Assembly: GCA_035354435.1 (NCBI GenBank)
Contig: DAOQAY010000112.1
Location: 1 to 9,575, forward strand
Reading direction: 5' to 3'
Origin: JAKLDO01 sp035354435
GTDB taxonomy: Bacteria; UBP6; UBA1177
Length of the DNA: 9,575 nt
Of the stretch, positions 1-6,763 are shown piece by piece (the stretch's first letter is position 1; every line of letters starts with the position of its first letter). A program made the position numbers and the translations under genes. The notes under the pieces are model-generated. The model searched no databases and had not been told where the DNA came from. It saw only the letters and a list, made by a program, of their open reading frames with translations.

Positions 1-5
1 TATGA

Positions 6-25
6 TATAATTTTTAACAAGGAGG
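6..25 (+). promoter_or_regulatory. Strong Shine-Dalgarno and possible -10 box ahead of the MMPL transporter
   Basis: AAGGAGG at 19-25 sits 8 nt before the ATG at 34 and fixes that start. TATAAT at 6-11 matches the sigma-70 -10 consensus and would give a very short leader of about 16 nt. The -35 would lie outside the window, so the promoter part is only a possibility; the ribosome binding site is clear. Confidence 0.5.
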
Positions 26-33
26 TTAAGAAA

Positions 34-2472
34 ATGAAAAAGTTTTTTGAAAAATACATCCAGTTCAGTTATAAAAACAGTCCTTTGGTGATTTTTTTTC
101 TATTGCTGATCCTGACTGTGGAATTGGTATATCTGAAAAACCACTTTTCTATAAACTCGGATCTGGAAGCACTTTTTGATGGAAATAATCAGGCAGTTCT
201 TGATCTAAAGGAATTGAGCGGCAGGATTGGAAGCACCGATACACTTTCCGTTGTGAGCAAGGCTTCTTCAATTGATAGTAATATTGAGTTTTTCAAAGCA
301 CTTGTCCCTGAGCTTGAGAAAGAAAATATCATCCGGTTTGTTGAATTTGAGCAGAATGTTTCCTACCTTGAAGACAGAGCAATGCTTTTTCTGCCTCTTG
401 AAGATTTGGAAAAAATAGAAACTAAAGTCCAGAAGCTTATTTCGGCCGAAGTTGAAAAAAGTCTGACCCTTTCAGAACTGTCAGACAAGTCCGGCAAATC
501 CGATAAGTCCGACAGTCTTGAAAAAGAGCTTGATAAAATTTCTGACAGAATAAAAAAAGAGCGGGATGCTTACAGAATTCAAAAATACTTTTCCACATCT
601 GACGGAACGATGATGGAAATAAAAATCCACCCCGATGTTTCCAGTTCCCTTGATATGAAAGAAACCGAAGAAGTAATCCGTGTTGTTGATAATATAGTAA
701 AAAGAATAGACCCATCAAAATATGGGGTCACAGTAGAAACCGGCGGAGACTATAAAAGCAAACTGAAACAGAAAAATGTTGTTCAGAACGACCTGTTCTC
801 AACTGTCGGTTTGTGTGTGTTCCTGCTTGCTTTGACAATCATCTTTTATTTTAAAACTTTCTCATCTCTTTTTATTATCCTTATTCCGCTATCATTCGGA
901 ATAATTTCAGCAATTACCTCTTCACTGCTTATTGTAAAAGAATTTTCTTTGATATCAGCTTTCAGTTTTGCAATGCTTTACGGGCTTGGAATTGATTTTG
1001 CAATACATCTCCTTTCAAGATACAGTGAAGAACGGGCAAAAGGCAAGTCCGTTCCAGAATCAATGACTGTTACTTACAACAGAGTACTTTCGTCAATTAT
1101 ATCTGGAGCTTTAACAACAGCTATTGCATTTTTCTCTCTTTATTTTGTTGAATTTAAAGGTTTTTCCGACTTCGGAATAGTTGCAGGGATAGGAGTAGTG
1201 ACTTCTTTAATCACTATCATTTTATTATTCCCTGCATTTATTACCATTTTTGAAAAAATAAGACCTATAACCAAAACTCCGAGAAGACTTCTGATCCTTT
1301 CTGATATCTTTAATAAGTTGAGCCGTTTCCCGAAAACTATAATGATAACTGCGTTGATACTCATTGTGTTATCCATCACCAGCACTTTCTTTATCAAGTT
1401 TGAATACGACATGGGCAATCTTTCTTATCCAGTAAAAGAAAGAGATTCCACGCTTTATGCAAAATACAGAACTATGATGAAAAAAGAGGGAAGAAGTGAG
1501 ATAGATAGAACTGTTCCAAATTATATTCTCACAGACAGTCTTGAAGAAACCAAAGATGCGCACATTGCTGTTCAGAAATTGATCAGTAAAGAACATCCGC
1601 ATGAATTTCCCAGAATGGTTTTATCTGTTTTCAGCTTTGTTCCTGATGATCAGGAGCAAAAACTCAGAATAATAAAAAACACCAAAAGACTGATCGAAAG
1701 AAAAATAAACCTTTTCCCGGATGCTACGAAAAATAAAATTGAAAAAGAAATATTCCCGGTATTGTCTGTTAAAGACGCTATTGAAATTGAAAAACTACCT
1801 GAATGGATAAAAGACAAAACCAGAGAAAAGGACGGCAGTTTTGGAAAAGTCGTTAAGATGACTTTCAGCGGAAATAAGAAAAACATAATTACTGTTCTCA
1901 GCTTAAAAGAAGATTTCGGCACAATAAAAGGAGAGCTTAAAGATTATAAAAATATCGGAACTTATTTTCTTCTTGCCGATATTAAAAATGTAATAGAAAA
2001 AGAAGTTCCGCTGGCAATCTTTTTTTCTTTGATTGCTGTATTCTTAACACTTTTAATTATGTTCAGGTCATTAAAATCTTCTTTACTTATTCTTATTCCG
2101 CTCATTACCGGAATAATGTGGATGATCGGATGGGCTTATCTGGCAGGGATCCCCTTTAATCTGTTTAACCTTATTGTTGTTCCTACAGTCGTCGGAATAG
2201 GTGTCGACAGCAGTATCCATATTTTTCACAGATATAAGACTGATGGAGCGGAGAAGATGCCAATATCTCTTCAAATGACAGGGGGGGCAGTATTTTTTTC
2301 ATCTTTGACAACACTCACCGGATTTGCGAGTCAGATATTTGCAAGTCATCTGGGCATAAAATCAATCGGAACGATGTCATCAATTGGAATTGCTGCTGTA
2401 ACTGTTGTTGCTCTGGTATTCTTTCCGGTGATGTTAACAATCAGGAGAAAATCAATTGAAAAGAGATTTTAA
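34..2472 (+). CDS. RND superfamily / MMPL-family transporter (HpnN-like layout)
   Basis: Predicted inner-membrane exporter of 812 aa with the duplicated RND layout. TM1 is at about residues 18-36, an extracytoplasmic loop at about 37-255, TM2-6 at about 257-405, TM7 at about 434-453, a second loop at about 455-658, and TM8-12 at about 659-803. Each half carries the family's TM4/TM10 signature, GLGIDFAIH (Asp321) and GIGVDSSIH (Asp725), the likely proton-relay acids, followed by a Ser/Ala-Leu-Thr-Thr segment. MMPL/RND proteins move lipids or other hydrophobic envelope molecules using the proton gradient; the substrate here cannot be read from sequence. Loop 1 contains a low-complexity Ser-Asp-Lys stretch near residues 150-160. 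The start is fixed by AAGGAGG 8 nt upstream. The 3' end overlaps the LTA-synthase-like gene by 17 nt, so the two are probably co-translated. The family call is firm; HpnN, MmpL or another subgroup is not resolved. Confidence 0.88.
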   Translation: MKKFFEKYIQFSYKNSPLVIFFLLLILTVELVYLKNHFSINSDLEALFDGNNQAVLDLKELSGRIGSTDTLSVVSKASSIDSNIEFFKALVPELEKENIIRFVEFEQNVSYLEDRAMLFLPLEDLEKIETKVQKLISAEVEKSLTLSELSDKSGKSDKSDSLEKELDKISDRIKKERDAYRIQKYFSTSDGTMMEIKIHPDVSSSLDMKETEEVIRVVDNIVKRIDPSKYGVTVETGGDYKSKLKQKNVVQNDLFSTVGLCVFLLALTIIFYFKTFSSLFIILIPLSFGIISAITSSLLIVKEFSLISAFSFAMLYGLGIDFAIHLLSRYSEERAKGKSVPESMTVTYNRVLSSIISGALTTAIAFFSLYFVEFKGFSDFGIVAGIGVVTSLITIILLFPAFITIFEKIRPITKTPRRLLILSDIFNKLSRFPKTIMITALILIVLSITSTFFIKFEYDMGNLSYPVKERDSTLYAKYRTMMKKEGRSEIDRTVPNYILTDSLEETKDAHIAVQKLISKEHPHEFPRMVLSVFSFVPDDQEQKLRIIKNTKRLIERKINLFPDATKNKIEKEIFPVLSVKDAIEIEKLPEWIKDKTREKDGSFGKVVKMTFSGNKKNIITVLSLKEDFGTIKGELKDYKNIGTYFLLADIKNVIEKEVPLAIFFSLIAVFLTLLIMFRSLKSSLLILIPLITGIMWMIGWAYLAGIPFNLFNLIVVPTVVGIGVDSSIHIFHRYKTDGAEKMPISLQMTGGAVFFSSLTTLTGFASQIFASHLGIKSIGTMSSIGIAAVTVVALVFFPVMLTIRRKSIEKRF
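2443..2447 (+). promoter_or_regulatory. Ribosome binding site inside the MMPL gene that supports a TTG start
   Basis: AGGAG lies in the last codons of the MMPL gene, 8 nt before the TTG at 2456. No ATG stands at a better spacing in that frame, so this site supports TTG initiation of the downstream gene. Confidence 0.6.
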
Positions 2473-4351
2473 AAAAATAATACAGTTTGCGACTCTGTCT
2501 TCAGAATCAAAACTGTTTTTCATTTTTTCATCAGTTTATTATGTTTTTTTTAAATCACTGCTTGCGTTGCAAATGATCTTTCTGGACGGATACAGTGCTA
2601 TCAGCTTTATGACTCCTCCTATTTCTTTAATCTTTGCAAGTGAAGATATTGTTTACCTGTTTCTGTTTTCACTTTTTGTATCCAGAATAATACCGGAAAG
2701 ATTTCAGAGAAAAACTTTTCTGATAGCTGGTGTTGTAACTGTTTTTCTGCTGATAACAAATTTTATAATTCACAGCTATTTTAAAACATTTCTGAACTTT
2801 GGACTTTTAAAATTCAACGGAGCCGGCACAAGAGAAATTTCCAACTATATTCTGGGATCTTTCAATATCTTTTTTGCAACATTTCTAGTTATTTCAACCA
2901 TCTTAACAACTTTATTTATCCTTGACATAAAAAGAATAAGGGAATGGATAGAATCAATAAAAACGGTTACAATAATCATTATTTTGGGGGCAGCACTTCT
3001 CACAACACAGATATTTCAAGTTCTCAACGCAGGGCAGGAAGGCTGGCTGGCTTCTGATCCCTCCACAATGCTGATATTTTCAACTATAACTGGAATTGCC
3101 AAAGAAGAGGTTGTTCAGCAATATGATGAAGATACAGACTTTACCCCGCCTCAAAAATTGATATTTGGAACCGGGAAAGGAATTTTTGATGAAAAAGTGT
3201 CTCCACTGCCATATAAACCGAACATACTTTTCATTCTTACTGAATCACTCGCCTACAAACATACTCCGATGTCAGGAAATACCGGGTCTCCGCTGTCGGA
3301 ATTATCCATAATGGCAGAACATGGCATTTCATTTTCCAATTTCAGAACTATTTTTCCCGCAACTAGCAGAAGCCTGATCTCTTCTCTGTGTGGAATATAT
3401 CCTGATGCAGGATACGAAACAATAACCAAATACAAACCTTCTTTTGAATGTGATTCCATCTTGAAAAATTTTAAAAAGAACGGATATAGAACCGGATTTT
3501 TCACATCATCAATATTTTCTTACGACAATCTTCATCAGGCAAAACTTATGAATGACTTTGATAAGAAAATGGACTTCTTTGATTTTTTGAAGTTTTCAAA
3601 AACGGCAACTCAGTTTTCTCAGGCAGTTGAAGAAGAAATTGTAGTAAAATCTCTTAAAGAGTTTATCACAAATAATAAGCCGGAACCGTTTTTCGCCTTA
3701 TATTTTGCATTCTGGAGTCATGCGCCATACCGTCTGCCAGACAGAGATATCAGCAATCTGCCACCACTTGAGCGCTACTATGAAACACTTAAATATCTGA
3801 ATTCAATATTTAAAGATATCAATAATTTTCTAGCTGAAAACGGATACGATAAAAACACTATCGTTATATTTTCATCAGACCACGGCGAAGCGTTCGGAGA
3901 ACACGACAGCTATACTCACGACGGCAACATATGGGAAGAAAACATTCATAATCCTTTGCTGATTATTGTACCTGATCTGAATAAAAAAATGATTGATCCG
4001 AGAACTGCTTCAAACATTGATATTGCTCCGACTCTTTTTTATCTCGCAGGTATTAAGTCCTCTTCTTCATGGGAAGGACAAAATCTTTTGGGAGAAAACT
4101 TTGTTGAAAAACCGAATCTCATATTTTCGAGATCTGCAATTACGATGAACGGCGTTGTTGATGGAAACTACAAATATTTTTATGATCTTTTATCCGGTAA
4201 AGATTATTTTTTTGATCTTAATTCCGATCCTCTTGAAAAAAACAATTTGTCAGAAGAAAAGAAGATTGAAACAGCCAGATACAAAGACATTATAAGAAAA
4301 TGGATCTCATATCAGAACTATAAGATATTGAACACTAAGAATTCACAGTGA
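2456..4351 (+). CDS. LTA synthase-like membrane sulfatase-fold transferase
   Basis: 631-aa membrane enzyme of the sulfatase/alkaline phosphatase superfamily. The N-terminus holds about five hydrophobic segments (roughly 20-45, 60-77, 86-106, 131-155, 167-188), followed by a soluble domain from about residue 255 that would face outward. Catalytic features visible: metal-binding Glu263 in ILTES, the probable nucleophile Thr303 in PATSRS, His422 in WSHAPY, and Asp475-His476 in SDHGE. Their order and spacing closely follow staphylococcal LtaS (Glu255, Thr300, His416, Asp475, His476), and a nucleophilic Thr instead of the Cys/Ser of true sulfatases points to a phospho-headgroup transferase. The C-terminus has the family's YFFDLNSDPLEKNNL segment. 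In a diderm the product is unlikely to be classical LTA; phosphoglycerol or phosphoethanolamine transfer to a lipid or glycan is plausible. It starts at TTG, overlapping the MMPL gene by 17 nt, suggesting translational coupling and shared function. Confidence 0.85.
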   Translation: MKRDFKKIIQFATLSSESKLFFIFSSVYYVFFKSLLALQMIFLDGYSAISFMTPPISLIFASEDIVYLFLFSLFVSRIIPERFQRKTFLIAGVVTVFLLITNFIIHSYFKTFLNFGLLKFNGAGTREISNYILGSFNIFFATFLVISTILTTLFILDIKRIREWIESIKTVTIIIILGAALLTTQIFQVLNAGQEGWLASDPSTMLIFSTITGIAKEEVVQQYDEDTDFTPPQKLIFGTGKGIFDEKVSPLPYKPNILFILTESLAYKHTPMSGNTGSPLSELSIMAEHGISFSNFRTIFPATSRSLISSLCGIYPDAGYETITKYKPSFECDSILKNFKKNGYRTGFFTSSIFSYDNLHQAKLMNDFDKKMDFFDFLKFSKTATQFSQAVEEEIVVKSLKEFITNNKPEPFFALYFAFWSHAPYRLPDRDISNLPPLERYYETLKYLNSIFKDINNFLAENGYDKNTIVIFSSDHGEAFGEHDSYTHDGNIWEENIHNPLLIIVPDLNKKMIDPRTASNIDIAPTLFYLAGIKSSSSWEGQNLLGENFVEKPNLIFSRSAITMNGVVDGNYKYFYDLLSGKDYFFDLNSDPLEKNNLSEEKKIETARYKDIIRKWISYQNYKILNTKNSQ

Positions 4352-4354
4352 TTT

Positions 4355-4381
4355 TCACAAATCAGTTCAGATAACTTGTGA
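4355..4381. terminator. Weak hairpin just after the LTA-synthase-like gene
   Basis: TCACAA (4355-4360) pairs with TTGTGA (4376-4381), with an inner ATC/GAT pairing around AGTTCA. It begins 4 nt after the stop codon, between converging transcription units. Neither strand has a T tract after the stem, so an intrinsic terminator is only weakly supported. Confidence 0.25.
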
Positions 4382-4620
4382 TATACATTAGATGAACTTT
4401 AAAATCCGTGACAACAGCATTGTCCGCAGCCTGAACATACCTCCCCTTGAAATTTGCCGCTGCACACTGCTTTCTGTATCGAATGTCGTATTGTAGGTTG
4501 CAAGCCCTTTGCTGACACCTGAAATTGTTGAAAGTAGCGGATAGGAATCCGTCACTGCTGTTCCTCCGGGAGTTGTTCCGAAAGAAACTCAAAAACAGTA
4601 GTATTTGAAGTAGCTTCAAT
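4362..4620 (-). pseudogene. Frameshifted remnant of an FN3-like C-terminal module
   Basis: The 302 bp between the LTA-synthase-like gene and the lipoprotein holds no convincing intact gene, but the minus strand reads as protein if two frame changes are allowed. In order: IEATSNTTVFE in the frame of the lipoprotein (from about 4620), then VSFGTTPGGTAVTDSY and onward in a second frame, then YVQAADNAVVTDFKVH and a stop at 4362 in a third. The FEVSFGTTPGGT wording is the strand region often seen in FN3-like domains of bacterial surface proteins. Both changes are consistent with a single missing base, the second at a run of four Gs (4442-4445). An 85-aa frame opening with TTG at 4619 spans most of the stretch but has no good ribosome site and mixes these segments. 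This could be a decayed duplicate of an FN3-containing tail or two sequencing errors; the function is unknown. Confidence 0.42.
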
Positions 4621-4653
4621 GAAACTTAAAATTCATTATTTTCTCCCCTTGAA
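4441..4653. repeat. 11-bp direct repeat bracketing the remnant
   Basis: CTCCCCTTGAA occurs at 4441-4451 and again at 4643-4653, the second copy immediately after the stop codon of the lipoprotein gene. The spacing is 202 bp. It may mark a small duplication or deletion event in the tail region, or be chance. Confidence 0.4.
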
Positions 4654-5877
4654 TTATTGAAACCAACCGGCATCATAATTACTATATGCACTTGTGCCAA
4701 GAGTTGAACTATATGAAACAATTTTGTAATAATAATAAGTGCTTGCGTATGGTGCATAGTCATAGTAATAAGTAGAACCGCCTGAATCTCCGATATATGA
4801 GTAAGTTCCTGTTGAAGAATCGGAACGATAGACATAATAATCTGTAGCATTTGTAACAGTGCTCCAGCTGACATAGACATATCCTGCATAAGTTCCGTCA
4901 GATGCTGATACAGTCGAAGGCGGCGCTATTGTTGAAGAAGTGCAGTAGCTCGTATCCCATCCGTCACAATAACCGTTACAGTAGGCTGTTCCGGTGTAAG
5001 AACTTCCCAGAACATACGAACATGTTGTAGTATTGCCATCGCAGACTTCACTGCCGTTAGTTATTGTATCTCCACAATAAGGTGCTGAATTACATGAACC
5101 TGATGTACAGCCGTTAGAACAGGTCTCAAGGTAAACTGATTCAGTACTCTCGCTGCAACTGTCATAACCGTTATTGCAACTTACTGTTTTGTAATCCTGA
5201 TAAACATAGCTGTTTGAACAGTATTTACTTCCGACATATCCGCTGGATCCGCATGACTGCTTCATCTCTTCAAGACTGCCGCATGAATCATACCAGTACA
5301 CATTGCCGTTGTAGCACTGGTAATAGTTGTGGGAATAACAGTCATTACTGCAAATGCCGTTTCCGGAACATGTGCCACTGTTACTGCATGTTGCAGGTTC
5401 GCCCCATTCTGTAAAACCGTCGTCATCAAAATCATCGCAGACCTGATACTGATATGCACCGTAACACTGTTTTGTTCCTGCTGTACATTCATCCTGCCCG
5501 ATCGTCTCACAGGTAGCTGTATCCCACCCGCCGCAGTTATTTTCGCATTTAGCCTTTCCACCGCTGTAGATTGAACTGTTAATATCAACACAGTCAATTG
5601 TCCCGCCGTCACAAACTTCAAAACCATCAATAGTTCCGTTTCCGCAACCTTCAGGAATATCTTCATCAGACAATATTGAATCATCATCTGTCGTCACTTC
5701 GCTATCATTCTGAGTTGAACCATCGTTCTGAGTTGAATCATCATTCGCCGAGTCTTCATCAACTATAGAAACAGCATCACTATCACTTTTCGGTTTGCTT
5801 TTTGTGTTTATAGCTTCTTCGCAGGAAACCAACATGAAAACAAACAGTACCATTGAACTGAAAATTCTTAGTAACAT
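4654..5877 (-). CDS. Cys-rich surface lipoprotein with duplicated six-Cys module and FN3-like tail
   Basis: 407-aa exported lipoprotein of no known enzymatic function. A short signal peptide ends in the lipobox LVSC, with Cys19 as the lipidation site. Residues about 25-77 are a Ser/Asp/Thr/Asn-rich acidic linker. The Cys-rich part (78-312) has 28 cysteines, an even number fitting 14 disulfides. Its two ends are copies of one module, at 78-123 and 268-312, with Cys spacings 11-7-15-4-8 and 11-7-14-4-8 and shared EVCDG and GWDT motifs. The C-terminal FN3-like domain (about 316-404) is very Tyr-rich. Such proteins usually sit on the outer membrane and bind or adhere, but the ligand is unknown. 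An upstream GTG at 5889 and an ATG at 5883 are also in frame. ATG 5877 was chosen because GGAG at 5884-5887 is 6 nt before it and it gives the most normal signal peptide. Probably monocistronic. Confidence 0.85.
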   Translation of the reverse strand: MLLRIFSSMVLFVFMLVSCEEAINTKSKPKSDSDAVSIVDEDSANDDSTQNDGSTQNDSEVTTDDDSILSDEDIPEGCGNGTIDGFEVCDGGTIDCVDINSSIYSGGKAKCENNCGGWDTATCETIGQDECTAGTKQCYGAYQYQVCDDFDDDGFTEWGEPATCSNSGTCSGNGICSNDCYSHNYYQCYNGNVYWYDSCGSLEEMKQSCGSSGYVGSKYCSNSYVYQDYKTVSCNNGYDSCSESTESVYLETCSNGCTSGSCNSAPYCGDTITNGSEVCDGNTTTCSYVLGSSYTGTAYCNGYCDGWDTSYCTSSTIAPPSTVSASDGTYAGYVYVSWSTVTNATDYYVYRSDSSTGTYSYIGDSGGSTYYYDYAPYASTYYYYKIVSYSSTLGTSAYSNYDAGWFQ

Positions 5878-5883
5878 CCCCAT

Positions 5884-5887
5884 CTCC
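5884..5887 (-). promoter_or_regulatory. Ribosome binding site that favours the ATG at 5877
   Basis: GGAG lies 6 nt before ATG 5877. If GTG 5889 were used this site would be inside the coding region and nothing comparable stands upstream, where the leader is only a run of TA repeats. Confidence 0.5.
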
Positions 5888-5914
5888 ACTATCTTATATA
5901 TATAAAACAGGCTG

Positions 5915-5942
5915 ATTATATTTCTTTTTTTACATGATGCAA
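5915..5942 (-). promoter_or_regulatory. Candidate sigma-70 promoter of the lipoprotein gene
   Basis: On the minus strand a perfect TATAAT (5915-5920) lies 16 bp after TTGCAT (5937-5942), which matches only three of six -35 positions. Transcription would start near 5908, about 30 nt before the start codon. The -10 is convincing, the -35 weak. Confidence 0.4.
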
Positions 5943-5996
5943 CAGTAAAAAATATTACTGAATCAGACCTCTTGATTTAACTGTTACAACATGTTG
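5943..5996. repeat. Palindromes upstream of the lipoprotein promoter
   Basis: CAGTAA (5943-5948) and TTACTG (5955-5960) form an inverted repeat with a 6-bp loop directly upstream of the candidate -35. CAACATGTTG (5987-5996) is a perfect 10-bp palindrome. Both could bind a regulator. Apart from these, the promoter and the HAD terminator, no gene is visible between the lipoprotein start and 6112. Confidence 0.35.
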
Positions 5997-6095
5997 CTAT
6001 CCGCCGTTTACAACTGAGTTAAGTGTATGAAAACACCGAATTAACATTCTTAAAATGGCAGGAAAAATCCCGAGCTAATACATGGATGAGATAGA

Positions 6096-6119
6096 TAAAA
6101 AAGCTTAAGACCTCAGCTT
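6096..6119 (-). terminator. Candidate intrinsic terminator after the HAD gene
   Basis: On the minus strand AAGCT (6115-6119) pairs with AGCTT (6101-6105), extendable to seven positions with one mismatch and a 5-nt loop, and is followed by a T run through 6097. The stem overlaps the TGA stop codon. It is short and AT-rich, so strength is uncertain. Confidence 0.4.
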
Positions 6120-6763
6120 AATATTCCAATAATTTCAAGCGGATGACTTATAAGCATGTCAGGATTATGTTTTTCGAGGTCTTCTCTGTTCCCGAAACCC
6201 CACAGACAGCTCACTGTGAATATTCCGGCATTTTTTCCGGTGAGGATATCGGCCATCATATCACCGACAAAGATCGTTTCGTTCAATGGGACTCCTGTTA
6301 TTCTGGAGATCTCAAAAACTCCGTCCGGAGCGGGTTTAAGCGGTCTGCCGGGTCTGTCTCCGATAATAGCTTCAAAATGATATTTGCTAAAGATCGTTTC
6401 TGCATTCAAAACAGCGTATTTGTGCTCTTTATTTGTGAGAATTGAGATTTTTATTTCTCTTTTTACAAGCTCATCAAGAAGTTCAATTATACCTTCATAA
6501 GGCGGAATGGACTCGACTCCTGTGCTGTTGTAAAGTTCGAGCACTTCTTCTATGAGCTTTTTCATTGTCTGTTCATCCGTGCCCACCGGCAGTGCTTTTT
6601 TCATCAGGTTAAACATGCCGTCACCGACGAATGTCCTGTACTGCGCATAATTTTTTTGCTGATATCCGTGTTTTCTGAATATCTCATTATTGCATTTCAT
6701 TATCATATCGAGAGTATTGAGCAGTGTGCCGTCAAGATCAAAAATAACGGACCGGACTTTCAT
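6113..6763 (-). CDS. HAD-superfamily hydrolase, phosphoglycolate phosphatase-like
   Basis: 216-aa cytoplasmic phosphatase with all four HAD motifs: motif I DLDGT (nucleophile Asp9, acid/base Asp11, Thr13), motif II Thr110 in SILTNK, motif III Lys143 in PLKPAPDG, and motif IV Gly-Asp168 with Asp172 in GDMMADILTG. The helical insert between motif I and II marks the C1 cap of subfamily IA, to which Gph, PGMB and related enzymes belong. Phosphoglycolate or another small phosphoester is the likely substrate, but these caps are poor predictors. The frame is open upstream to 6871, but ATG 6763 is the start: it opens directly on the motif I strand, has AAGGAGG 4 nt before it, and overlaps the stop codon of the U32 gene as ATGA. 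Coupling to the U32 gene suggests co-expression; an RNA-modification or damage-control role is speculative. Confidence 0.87.
   Translation of the reverse strand: MKVRSVIFDLDGTLLNTLDMIMKCNNEIFRKHGYQQKNYAQYRTFVGDGMFNLMKKALPVGTDEQTMKKLIEEVLELYNSTGVESIPPYEGIIELLDELVKREIKISILTNKEHKYAVLNAETIFSKYHFEAIIGDRPGRPLKPAPDGVFEISRITGVPLNETIFVGDMMADILTGKNAGIFTVSCLWGFGNREDLEKHNPDMLISHPLEIIGILS

Noticed and set aside
4362..4619. 85-aa minus-strand frame opening with a hydrophobic MKLLQILLFLSFF
   Set aside because: It needs a TTG start without a ribosome site, and its best protein-like segments continue in other frames, so it fits a remnant better than a gene.
4636..4653. GGGGAG followed by ATG at 4636 on the minus strand, as a start of a gene after the lipoprotein
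   Set aside because: The frame stops after six codons (TGA), with another TGA soon after. Reading TGA as a sense codon is not supported, because other genes in the window (the HAD and U32 genes, for example) end properly at TGA.
5262..5687. 141-aa minus-strand frame inside the lipoprotein gene
   Set aside because: It is a shadow of the repetitive Cys-rich coding sequence, without a ribosome site or domain.
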